From Candidatus Kuenenia stuttgartensis (lineage in GTDB: Bacteria > Bacteroidota > Bacteroidia > Flavobacteriales_D > Crocinitomicaceae): a stretch of DNA of 6,774 nt. The DNA lies in the NCBI GenBank assembly GCA_943326025.2, contig CALPRR020000141.1, positions 1-6,774 of the forward strand. The letters run 5' to 3'. Below, in pieces: positions 1 to 6,710 of the stretch (position 1 is the first letter of the stretch; each line of letters begins with the position of its first letter). The notes under the pieces are model-generated. The model ran no database searches. It saw only the letters and a list, made by a program, of their open reading frames with translations, and was not told where the DNA came from. Both the position numbers and the translations under genes were made by a program.

Positions 1-120
1 ACATTTATTAGATCAAATATATTTTCAAAGCAAAAGAAGGGAAAATAATTATTTGACAAAAAATATCTACTACAATATTTCAAACACTTCTTAAATGCCC
101 TTAAATCTCTTAAATGGTTC
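1..120. other. gene-free AT-rich flank
   Basis: I see no coding sequence or RNA gene here. The stretch is AT-rich. It holds three copies of CTTAAAT starting at 90, 100 and 109, spaced about one helical turn apart. The sequence lies beyond the lon terminator, so it probably belongs to the intergenic region before a gene outside the window. Confidence 0.6.
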
Positions 121-152
121 AATAAAAAAAGTTGCCCTAATAAGACAACTTT
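121..152 (-). terminator. Rho-independent terminator of lon
   Basis: On the minus strand, 26 nt beyond the lon stop codon, a perfect 7-bp inverted repeat AAAGTTG/CAACTTT (152-146 and 134-128) can form a hairpin. The stem extends by U·G, C-G and U·G pairs to a 5-nt UAUUA loop. The three Ts closing the stem run on into TTTTATT. The wobble pairs form only in the minus-strand RNA, which fits lon as the terminated gene. A weaker hairpin with a broken T tract exists for plus-strand transcripts, so some two-way activity is possible. Confidence 0.85.
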
Positions 153-178
153 CATTTTTAAAATATATGAGTATTAAT

Positions 179-2626
179 TTATTTCACTTCAATCGCATTA
201 TCAACTTTTTCTTTTGTCAATGCAATATCAATAACTTCTTTCATTGTTTTCACATAATGAAATTTTAACCCTTTTAAGTAAGTTGGATTAATTTCCTCGA
301 TGTCTTTTTTATTCTTTTCACAAAGTATAATTTCTTTTATACTTGCTCTTTTAGCTGCTAAAATTTTCTCTTTGATACCTCCTACTGGTAAGACTTCTCC
401 TCTCAAAGTGATTTCACCTGTCATTGCTAAGCTCTTTTTAACTTTTCGTTGAGAGAATAAAGAAGCTAAAGAAGTTAACATTGTAATACCAGCACTTGGT
501 CCATCTTTTGGTGTTGCTCCTTCAGGAACATGAATATGAACATTAAAATTATCAAAAACATCTTGAGATAATTTCAACCAATCACTATGAGCTTTCAAAT
601 ATTCTAAAGCAATAACAGCTGATTCTTTCATTACATCTCCTAAATTACCAGTCAATGTCAATTTACCTTTCCCTTTCGTGATTGAAGATTCAATGAATAA
701 AATATCTCCTCCAACACTTGTCCAAGCTAAACCAGTTACTACTCCAGCAACACTATTGTTATCGTATTTAGTTCTTCCTCTACCTGCTCCTAAAACTGTA
801 AATAATTCTTCTTTCGTTACTTTTGGTTGAATTTCTTCTTCCATCGCAATCTGTCTTGCTCTATTACGAACTAATTTGGCGATTTTTTTATCTAATCCAC
901 GAACTCCAGATTCACTTGTATATTCTTCAATTACTGTTTCAATGATTTTCGCATCAATTGAGAAATCTTTTTTAGTGATTCCGTGTTCTTCAATTTGTTT
1001 TGGAACTAAATGACGTTTTACAATTTCTATTTTCTCTTCAACTGTATAACCATTTACTTCAATGATTTCCATACGATCTCTTAATGGACCAGGAATTGTA
1101 GATAGATTATTCGCTGTAGCAATAAACATTACACGAGATAAATCGTATTCAGTTTCTACATAATTATCATAGAATTCATGATTTTGTTCTGGATCTAAAA
1201 CTTCTAACATTGCTGAAGAAGGGTCACCATGATTACTTTTCCCAAGTTTATCAATCTCATCTAGAACAAATACAGGATTTGAAATTCCAGCTTTTTTGAT
1301 ATTTTGAATAATACGTCCTGGCATAGCACCAATATAGGTTTTTCTATGCCCGCGAACTTCTGATTCATCATGAACACCACCTAAAGACATTCGAATGTAT
1401 TTTCTACCTAAAGCTTCTGAAATTGAACGTCCTAATGAAGTTTTACCAACTCCTGGAGGCCCATAGAAACATAAAATTGGAGATTTCATATTTCCTTTCA
1501 ACTTCAATACAGCTAAATATTCTAGAATACGTTTTTTTACATCTTCTAAACCATAATGGTCTTTATCAAGAATTTTTGCTGCTCTTTTTAAATCTAATTT
1601 ATCTGTAGAGTATTCACCCCAAGGCAATTCTAATATTAAATCCAAATAATTTAATTGAACTGAGTATTCTGCACCTTGAGGATTCATGCGTTGAAAACGT
1701 TCCAATTCTTTATTGAATATTTTCGCAACTTTTTCATCCCATTTTTTAGATTCAGCTCTCGCACGCATATCTTCCACATCTTGAGCTTGAGGATTATCGC
1801 CTAATTCATCTTGAATGGTTTTAATCTCTTGATGTAAAAAATATTCTCGTTGCTGACGGTCTAAATCTCTTCGTACTTTAGATTGGATTTCATTACGCAT
1901 TTCCAACATTTGAATTTCCATAGAAAGGTGTTCCATTACCATTTCTACACGTTTTTTCAAATCCAATTGTTCTAACATTTCTTGCTTTTTATGCACATCT
2001 GCATTCATGTTTGAAGAAATGAAATTCACTAAAAATGTTGGACTGTCTATGTTTCCAATTGCAAAAGAAGCTTCTGAAGGAATATTTGGACTGTCGCGAA
2101 TTATTTGTAATGCTAAATCCTTGATTGTCTTAAACATCAAGGTTAATTCTTTGTTCTTTTTATCAACTTCTGGTTCAACCAATAAATCAACTTTAGCCTT
2201 TAAATAAGGTTCAGTTTGTGTTGGTGTAACCATTTTAAAACGTCGTTTACCTTGAATGATCACAGTAGAACTTCCATCAGGCATTTTCAATAAACGAATA
2301 ATTTGTGCTACTGTTCCTATTGAATGTAAATCATCGAAACTTGGATTTTCTTCCTCTTGATTTTTTTGAGATACAACACCAATAATTTTCGTTCCTTTAT
2401 TCGCTTCTTGTATTAATTTAATCGACTTGTCTCTTCCTACAGTTATTGGAATAACAACTCCAGGAAAAAGCACATTATTTCTTAATGGTAAAATTGGCAA
2501 TTCATCAGGAAAATCCTGTGAATTCATTTGCTTTTCTTCTTCTGAAGTAATTAAAGGAATAAATTCAGCTTCTGTTTCTCCGTTACCTGCTAATTGTAAT
2601 AATGTTTTTTCAAAAATATCGTTCAT
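179..2626 (-). CDS. lon: ATP-dependent Lon protease (endopeptidase La)
   Basis: This is a cytoplasmic AAA+ serine protease that unfolds and degrades damaged and short-lived regulatory proteins, as a hexamer in the known family. The 815-residue product has the full LonA layout. After an acidic extension of about 42 residues comes the LON substrate-binding domain (about 43-240, beginning LPILPLRNNVLFPG). A helical, probably coiled-coil stretch follows (about 220-310), then the AAA+ module with Walker A GPPGVGKT (389-396), Walker B VFVLDEID (452-459), sensor-1 region TANN (504-507) and sensor-2 GVRGL (574-578, R576). The C-terminal protease domain carries the Ser-Lys dyad: S711 in DGPSAG and K752 in GGIKEK. 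It is slightly longer than E. coli Lon (784) because of the N-terminal extension, which is usual in Flavobacteriia, so the first ATG is preferred over M34. AAGGA lies only 2 nt before the ATG, too close for a normal ribosome site. The gene is separated by 171 bp from the gene upstream and followed by a strong terminator, so it is probably its own unit. Confidence 0.98.
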   Translation of the reverse strand: MNDIFEKTLLQLAGNGETEAEFIPLITSEEEKQMNSQDFPDELPILPLRNNVLFPGVVIPITVGRDKSIKLIQEANKGTKIIGVVSQKNQEEENPSFDDLHSIGTVAQIIRLLKMPDGSSTVIIQGKRRFKMVTPTQTEPYLKAKVDLLVEPEVDKKNKELTLMFKTIKDLALQIIRDSPNIPSEASFAIGNIDSPTFLVNFISSNMNADVHKKQEMLEQLDLKKRVEMVMEHLSMEIQMLEMRNEIQSKVRRDLDRQQREYFLHQEIKTIQDELGDNPQAQDVEDMRARAESKKWDEKVAKIFNKELERFQRMNPQGAEYSVQLNYLDLILELPWGEYSTDKLDLKRAAKILDKDHYGLEDVKKRILEYLAVLKLKGNMKSPILCFYGPPGVGKTSLGRSISEALGRKYIRMSLGGVHDESEVRGHRKTYIGAMPGRIIQNIKKAGISNPVFVLDEIDKLGKSNHGDPSSAMLEVLDPEQNHEFYDNYVETEYDLSRVMFIATANNLSTIPGPLRDRMEIIEVNGYTVEEKIEIVKRHLVPKQIEEHGITKKDFSIDAKIIETVIEEYTSESGVRGLDKKIAKLVRNRARQIAMEEEIQPKVTKEELFTVLGAGRGRTKYDNNSVAGVVTGLAWTSVGGDILFIESSITKGKGKLTLTGNLGDVMKESAVIALEYLKAHSDWLKLSQDVFDNFNVHIHVPEGATPKDGPSAGITMLTSLASLFSQRKVKKSLAMTGEITLRGEVLPVGGIKEKILAAKRASIKEIILCEKNKKDIEEINPTYLKGLKFHYVKTMKEVIDIALTKEKVDNAIEVK

Positions 2627-2708
2627 AATCCTTACTTAGTACGTCATTGTGTCAGTCGAAAAACAACCTTTGTTTATATAGAAATAAAAAAAGTTGTTCT
2701 TTAAATTG

Positions 2709-2738
2709 GTGATATAGGTTTTTCAATTGTTATGCCAA
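2709..2738 (-). promoter_or_regulatory. candidate lon promoter (weak)
   Basis: Minus-strand TTG (2738-2736) is followed after 19 nt by TATATCAC (2716-2709). This partly resembles the Bacteroidota housekeeping pattern TTG-N17-23-TAnnTTTG: the TA and first T fit, the TTG end does not. It would give a leader of about 75-80 nt before the lon ATG. A separate promoter in this 171-bp gap is likely on layout grounds, but this exact site is only the best match I found by eye. Confidence 0.25.
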
Positions 2739-2766
2739 TAAATTATTACTGCTATTTTGTCACAGC

Positions 2767-2788
2767 AAAAAAACTCATTTAAACAAGT
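2767..2788 (-). terminator. weak terminator candidate after the asparaginase gene
   Basis: About 10 nt after the asparaginase stop codon, the minus strand reads ACTTG-TTTAAA-TGAGT followed by a run of Ts (2788 to 2767). The stem is only 5 bp, two of them G·U pairs, so the hairpin is weak, but the T tract is good. It may end the five-gene dapF run partially and allow some read-through into lon. Confidence 0.35.
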
Positions 2789-2797
2789 AAGATTTTT

Positions 2798-3799
2798 TTA
2801 CCACTTTCGATTAAAAGTAGCATCGATTAAAGCTTCTTCTTTATATGTTTTTTTAGCGTAATTAAAGCCATTAAACGATGAATAAGCACCGACATTACCA
2901 TATTTATCCAATGCTAAAAATCCACATTGTAAACCTGTCATGTCTTTATGTTTTGAAATAATTCGCTCAACTGCTTTTTGACATGCTTCTTGTGGAGAAA
3001 ATCCTTGTCGCATTAATTCTACAACGGTATGACTTCCTGATACACGAATAATTGCCTCACCTAAACCAGTTGCTACGGCAGCGCCTACTTCATTATCAAC
3101 AAATAAACCTGCTCCAATAATTGGGGAATCTCCAACTCTTCCTGGTAATTTATATGCCCAACCACTTGTTGTACAAGCACCGCTTAAATTTCCGTCAGCA
3201 TCTAGAGCTATAATTCCGATTGTATCGTGGTTTTCGTGGTTGATTTCAGGTTTTTTAAATAAATCTTTATTTTCTGCTTTCCATTTCTTCCATTCTTCTT
3301 TCACTTCAGGAAGAGGTGTTTTAATTCTATCAAAACCGTGTTGAATTGCAAATTGTTTTGCTCCATCACCAACTAACATAACGTGTTGAGTCGATTCCAT
3401 AATCTTGCGAGCTACAGAAATTGGATGTGCAATTCCTTCTAAAAATGCAACAGAACCACATCTGGAATTTTCATCCATTATACAAGCATCTAAAGTAACA
3501 TGTCCATCTCTATCAGGCATACCACCAATTCCTACACTTCTATTTTTTACATCCGATTCAGTAATTCTTGCAGCTTGTTCAACAGCATCTAACGATTTCC
3601 CACCTTTCGAAAGAACTTCCCAAGCAGCTTTATTGGCAGTCAAACCATGATTCCATGTAGAAATTACAATTGGGCCAACCGGTTTTACATCAATGTTAAT
3701 TGTTTGATTAACATATTCAGTTGCTTTAGCAGGTTTAAAAAGACTTAAAGCAACACCTGTTATTCCCCACTTAAAAAATGTTCTACGCTGAATCGCCAT
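2798..3799 (-). CDS. N4-(beta-N-acetylglucosaminyl)-L-asparaginase, Tat-exported
   Basis: This is a glycosylasparaginase (EC 3.5.1.26 type), an N-terminal-nucleophile hydrolase that cleaves GlcNAc-asparagine left from N-glycoprotein breakdown into amino sugar and aspartate. In this family the precursor cuts itself in front of a threonine to form alpha and beta chains. Here the cut should fall between D192 and T193 (motif NHDTIGIIALD). The substrate-site residues known in the Elizabethkingia meningosepticum enzyme have clear equivalents: W49, T211 in TTSG, R221 and D224 in GRVGDSPI, and G245. The 333-residue length is normal. The N-terminus is a Tat-type signal: R5-R6-T-F-F-K10, a hydrophobic stretch at 11-21 and AKA before a likely cut after A26, so the enzyme should fold in the cytoplasm and work in the periplasm. 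Its ATG shares one base with the mltG stop codon (TAATG), which suggests translational coupling. Plant-type asparaginases share the fold, but the residues favour the glycosyl form. Confidence 0.93.
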   Translation of the reverse strand: MAIQRRTFFKWGITGVALSLFKPAKATEYVNQTINIDVKPVGPIVISTWNHGLTANKAAWEVLSKGGKSLDAVEQAARITESDVKNRSVGIGGMPDRDGHVTLDACIMDENSRCGSVAFLEGIAHPISVARKIMESTQHVMLVGDGAKQFAIQHGFDRIKTPLPEVKEEWKKWKAENKDLFKKPEINHENHDTIGIIALDADGNLSGACTTSGWAYKLPGRVGDSPIIGAGLFVDNEVGAAVATGLGEAIIRVSGSHTVVELMRQGFSPQEACQKAVERIISKHKDMTGLQCGFLALDKYGNVGAYSSFNGFNYAKKTYKEEALIDATFNRKW

Positions 3800-4869
3800 T
3801 AATTAGCTTGATTTTTTAATTCATTAGCCAACCAATTTTGGAAAACAGTTGCATTACGAGTATGTTCAGCTCCAGAAATGGCAAAATTATGTCTTCCAGA
3901 ATAATCTGGTTTTGCACACATGTAAATGTATTCTACATCAGCACGATTTAAACAGGCATCAACAACTGCAGTTGCTGGTATATAAATTGGACCTGGAGGT
4001 AAACCATTGATTTTATATGTATTATAAGGACAATCTATTTCTCTATGAACTGCTAATAAACGTTGAACGCCAACTAATTTATCTCCCCAACAGAACTTAA
4101 AAGTTGGATCTGATTGCATTTTAATTCCTTGATTAATTCTATTCAAGTATAAACCTGCAATGATTGGCCATTCGTCAGCATTTTTTGATTGTTCAGAATA
4201 AACTATACTAGCTAAAGTAACCACTTGAGATGGAGTTTCTAATCCAATTTTCTTGATTTTAGCTGTTCTTTCTTCGTTCCAAAAGTTTTTAAATTCAGTT
4301 GCCATTTTATCTAAAAACTGAGCTTCATCTGTATCATAATACATTTTATAAGTATTCGGTAAAAACAAAGCTGGAATTTGTTCTAAAGTGAACCCGAATT
4401 TGCTTAAAGTAGATCCATTAGCTATGTAATCAACTAATTTCGTGCTATCTAACATAATGCATTTTGAAACTTTTCCAGCTAATTGATAAATGTCTTTGCA
4501 ATTATTAAAAGTAACATCTACCTCAACTTCAGCATTACCGTTACCATTTCCATTAATTGTGAATCCATTTAATAAATTACGGTAAGATTCTCCAGCAGCA
4601 ATAATATATTTTCCAGAAGCTAAGCGTTCTTTTGTCAGATTTTTATAATTACCAACATTTAAAAAAGCATCTTTGTTGTCAATGATTTTCTTTTCTTCTA
4701 ACAGATTAGCTAATCCTTCTAATCCACCTTCGTTATTATAGAAAAACTCAATTTTTCCTTCATTAAGAGTTGATTTTCTTCCATCTAAAAACACTCCAAT
4801 TTTGTCATACGTCAAGGCAATTCCTACGATTCCTAAAATTGCTACCCCAATTGCTATTTTTTTAAACAT
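3799..4869 (-). CDS. mltG: endolytic murein transglycosylase MltG (YceG-like)
   Basis: MltG is an inner-membrane lytic transglycosylase that cuts nascent peptidoglycan strands inside the chain and is thought to set glycan length or end polymerisation. The 356-residue protein begins with a short cytoplasmic tail and one membrane segment (about 4-20); the rest should be periplasmic. A LysM-like/YceG N-terminal part (about 36-125) precedes the catalytic part, which has ASIVYSEQ with E226 matching the catalytic Glu of E. coli MltG, then LYLNRINQGIKMQSDPT (240-256), NGLPPGPI (288-295) and the end block HNFAISGAEH (327-336). Family features are complete. The part before VTFNN has an asparagine-glycine repeat (NGNGNGN, 106-112). 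Six cysteines lie in the periplasmic part, which is more than I would expect. The start overlaps the acetyltransferase gene by 16 nt and the stop overlaps the asparaginase start, so it is firmly inside the run that begins with dapF. Confidence 0.95.
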   Translation of the reverse strand: MFKKIAIGVAILGIVGIALTYDKIGVFLDGRKSTLNEGKIEFFYNNEGGLEGLANLLEEKKIIDNKDAFLNVGNYKNLTKERLASGKYIIAAGESYRNLLNGFTINGNGNGNAEVEVDVTFNNCKDIYQLAGKVSKCIMLDSTKLVDYIANGSTLSKFGFTLEQIPALFLPNTYKMYYDTDEAQFLDKMATEFKNFWNEERTAKIKKIGLETPSQVVTLASIVYSEQSKNADEWPIIAGLYLNRINQGIKMQSDPTFKFCWGDKLVGVQRLLAVHREIDCPYNTYKINGLPPGPIYIPATAVVDACLNRADVEYIYMCAKPDYSGRHNFAISGAEHTRNATVFQNWLANELKNQAN

Positions 4870-5375
4870 AACTGATATACTATTTCGTTAATTCTTTTTC
4901 CTTTTTCTAAAAACCATTCTTTACGAATGCCTACTTTTTCAAATCCACACTTTTCAAATAATCGAATACTAGATTCGTTATCTGCATGAATGGAACAATG
5001 TAATAAATGAAGTCCTAAAACGACTTCTGAATATTCTTTTAATAACTCTAAACTTTCAGCCGCATAACCATTTGAACGCTCTGACTCCTCACCAATTAAA
5101 ATTCCAACTCCTGCTCTACCATGTTTAAAATTCGCATCATACAAATCTATAGCACCTATTGGTTCTTCTGATTCAATTTTACAAATTATAAAGCGCAATT
5201 GTCCAGTTGATCGGATATTATGTTGATTTTCAATATAAGTCCGAATATCGTGCATTGAAAATGGTACTTCAGTATCGGAAACTCTCCAATTAGAAATAGC
5301 ATTCTCCCAAAGCAACAACTTAGTCGCATCGCTTGGCTCAACTGTTCTAATGTATACTTTTGTACCTCTTAACAT
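4854..5375 (-). CDS. GNAT-family N-acetyltransferase (RimJ/RimL or SpeG-like)
   Basis: This is a cytoplasmic acetyl-CoA-dependent N-acetyltransferase; the substrate cannot be told from sequence. The 173 residues cover a whole single GNAT domain. It opens with LRGTKVYIRTVEPSDA, typical of the RimJ/RimL branch. The core strand is AGVGILIGEE (88-97), followed by the acetyl-CoA pyrophosphate loop R100-S-N-G103-Y-A105, which fits R/Q-x-x-G-x-G/A, and then helix AAESLELLKEY. The late motif DNESSIRLFEKCGFEKVG (132-149) holds the usual Asn (N133) and the GF turn. Possible substrates by family are ribosomal protein N-termini, polyamines or amino-sugar compounds. Its start lies 29 nt inside the preceding gene and its end lies 16 nt inside mltG. 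A GNAT gene beside dapF and mltG is, from memory, a common arrangement in Flavobacteriia, so a housekeeping role is likelier than a resistance role. Confidence 0.9.
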   Translation of the reverse strand: MLRGTKVYIRTVEPSDATKLLLWENAISNWRVSDTEVPFSMHDIRTYIENQHNIRSTGQLRFIICKIESEEPIGAIDLYDANFKHGRAGVGILIGEESERSNGYAAESLELLKEYSEVVLGLHLLHCSIHADNESSIRLFEKCGFEKVGIRKEWFLEKGKRINEIVYQLCLKK

Positions 5376-5880
5376 TCTCTAAAAGTTTCAGGCGAATTTC
5401 AATTTCTGCTTTACCATATGCTAAAACACCTTTGAAATCACTTTCCAAATTTAAACTAAAAACTTTGCCTAATGAATCGTTTAGTTGAATTTTATTTAAC
5501 AATTCTGATAATATAAGTTGTTCTCCTTCCAACTTTAAAACATCTTGAATTGGAGTTAAACAAGTAGTTTGATTTGAAACAACTTTCTTATACTTTGAAA
5601 AACAATATTTTAAATCTTTAACTTCTACTTCTTGATTTATTTCAACGATGAAAGTCCCAATTTTTTTAGCTTCAATTATTTTATTGATTTTAGCCAATTC
5701 AATTCCATCGTCTTTACCATTAACTTTCAGGCTAAAATAAATTCCGTTAAATGATATCCCTATATGAGGTGGGATTTTATTAGCATGTAAAATCCATAAA
5801 TAAAAACCTTTATTGAAATCAATTTTGTTTTCAGAAAGTGAATTTAAGATGATGCTATTTTCAAATTGAAAACTATACAT
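5347..5880 (-). CDS. hypothetical protein, 177 residues, family not recognised
   Basis: I do not recognise this protein. It is 177 residues, rich in Lys, Ile, Asn and Leu, with no signal peptide and no membrane segment, so it is probably cytoplasmic. The most patterned part is residues 29-56, with LHANKIPPHIGISF then YFSLKVNGKD, which looks like beta strands around H39. A second patterned piece is NQTTCLTPIQDVLKL (103-117), where C107 would sit at the start of a helix. A His in an HxG strand followed by a later Cys at a helix start resembles circularly permuted NlpC/P60 (papain-like) enzymes, but this is my inference and no full motif proves it. The gene is clearly real: its ATG lies 8 nt inside the end of dapF, it overlaps the acetyltransferase gene by 29 nt, and its composition matches its neighbours. 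Co-translation with dapF suggests a role connected to the cell wall or amino-acid supply. Confidence 0.85.
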   Translation of the reverse strand: MYSFQFENSIILNSLSENKIDFNKGFYLWILHANKIPPHIGISFNGIYFSLKVNGKDDGIELAKINKIIEAKKIGTFIVEINQEVEVKDLKYCFSKYKKVVSNQTTCLTPIQDVLKLEGEQLILSELLNKIQLNDSLGKVFSLNLESDFKGVLAYGKAEIEIRLKLLENVKRYKSIH

Positions 5881-6655
5881 TCATCTCACCTTTAAAAACA
5901 AATTCAGCTGGACCAATTAATTGAATTGATTTAAATTCTGAATGATTTATTCGATTAAATGAAACTTTTAAGTTACCACCCTTAACTTTAACATTAACAG
6001 TGTTTTGACTGTTTAATTCTGTATTAACTGCAAATGCTAAAACAGCAGCTGTTACACCTGTTCCACAAGATAAAGTTTCATCCTCTACACCTCTTTCGTA
6101 AGTATTTACAATCAAATCAAAAACAGAAGTCGATTGAACTAAATTGACATTGATTCCATCTGTTTTAAAACGATCAGAATAACGAATTTCTTTTCCAAAT
6201 TTAACAATGTCTTTTGATTGAATATCTTCAACAAATTGAATATAGTGTGGAGAACCAGTATTTAAAATGTAATCAGAATCAAGTTTTTCGATTGAAGTAA
6301 CATCTTTCATTTCTAAAGCAACTATTTCAGATATTTTGGAAGCAGTATGTAATCCATCAATCGCATCAAAAGTTGTATTTTGAACATTAATACCTAATGT
6401 TTCAGCAAATGCAACAGCACTTCTCGCACCATTCCCACAAAAGCTTTTTGATCCATCAGAATTATAATAATCTACTTCAAAATCGGCTTTATCTGACCTG
6501 TTGATTTTTATCAGACCATCGGCTCCAATACCAAATCTTCGGTCACATGCTTTTTGAATTTGTTCAATTGTAAGTCCATCATAATCTCCATTCAGATTAT
6601 CTAGCATTACAAAATCATTGCCTGTACCTTGATATTTTGAGAAATAGATTTTCAT
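5873..6655 (-). CDS. dapF: diaminopimelate epimerase DapF
   Basis: DapF is a cofactor-independent cytoplasmic racemase that converts LL-diaminopimelate to meso-diaminopimelate, the direct precursor of lysine and the cross-linking residue of peptidoglycan. The 260-residue product has both halves of the family fold, each supplying one catalytic cysteine: C73 in SFCGNGARS (71-79) and C197 in LSCGTGV (195-201). Other signature parts are YQGTGNDFV (8-16) with N13, GIGADGLI (42-49), N64 in VDYYNSDGS, NTGSPH (132-137) and YERGVEDET (186-194). The usual alanine before the second cysteine is serine here, a mild change that should not affect activity. Length is normal to slightly short. The ATG is the natural start because MKIYFSKYQGTGNDF is the standard N-terminus. 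It is the first gene of the five-gene overlapping run, preceded by a candidate promoter. Confidence 0.98.
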   Translation of the reverse strand: MKIYFSKYQGTGNDFVMLDNLNGDYDGLTIEQIQKACDRRFGIGADGLIKINRSDKADFEVDYYNSDGSKSFCGNGARSAVAFAETLGINVQNTTFDAIDGLHTASKISEIVALEMKDVTSIEKLDSDYILNTGSPHYIQFVEDIQSKDIVKFGKEIRYSDRFKTDGINVNLVQSTSVFDLIVNTYERGVEDETLSCGTGVTAAVLAFAVNTELNSQNTVNVKVKGGNLKVSFNRINHSEFKSIQLIGPAEFVFKGEMNV

Positions 6656-6668
6656 ACCGAGTTTTTGG

Positions 6669-6702
6669 CAAAAATACCTAGAAAATTGAAAAAAGCGCTC
6701 AA
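6669..6702 (-). promoter_or_regulatory. candidate promoter for the dapF gene run
   Basis: Minus-strand TTG (6702-6700), a 23-nt spacer, and TATTTTTG (6676-6669) give an exact match to the Bacteroidota -7 box TAnnTTTG with a -33 TTG at the long end of the accepted 17-23 spacing. Transcription would start roughly 10 nt before the dapF ATG, so the leader would be very short. This is a good -7 match in an AT-rich stretch, where chance matches to the TTG are common. Confidence 0.45.
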
Positions 6703-6705
6703 TTT
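6683..6705 (-). repeat. 7-bp inverted repeat upstream of dapF
   Basis: AAATTGA (6705-6699 on the minus strand) and TCAATTT (6689-6683) are perfect inverted copies separated by 9 nt. The left arm occupies the loop of the possible terminator hairpin (6689-6710), and the spacer holds that hairpin's second arm. The two structures therefore cannot fully form together. It could be an operator, an alternative RNA fold or chance in AT-rich DNA. Confidence 0.4.
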
Positions 6706-6710
6706 CGCTT
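6689..6710 (-). terminator. possible terminator upstream of dapF
   Basis: On the minus strand AAGCG (6710-6706), an 8-nt loop and CGCTT (6697-6693) form a 5-bp stem with three G-C pairs, followed directly by four more Ts. It would stop transcripts arriving from a minus-strand gene beyond the right edge. It overlaps both the candidate -33 element and a second inverted repeat (6683-6705). The stem is short, so confidence is low. Confidence 0.35.

Noticed and set aside
1423..2639. Plus-strand open frames of 60-70 codons inside lon
   Set aside because: They lie antisense to a complete, conserved lon gene, have no recognisable domain and look like shadows of its codon pattern.
2641..2656. Possible palindromic operator around ACGTCATTGTGTCAGT before lon
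   Set aside because: On checking, the TGAC elements are in direct, not inverted, orientation, so there is no true palindrome.
3405..3650. Plus-strand 81-codon open frame inside the asparaginase gene
   Set aside because: It is fully antisense to a conserved enzyme gene, has no family resemblance and no promoter of its own.
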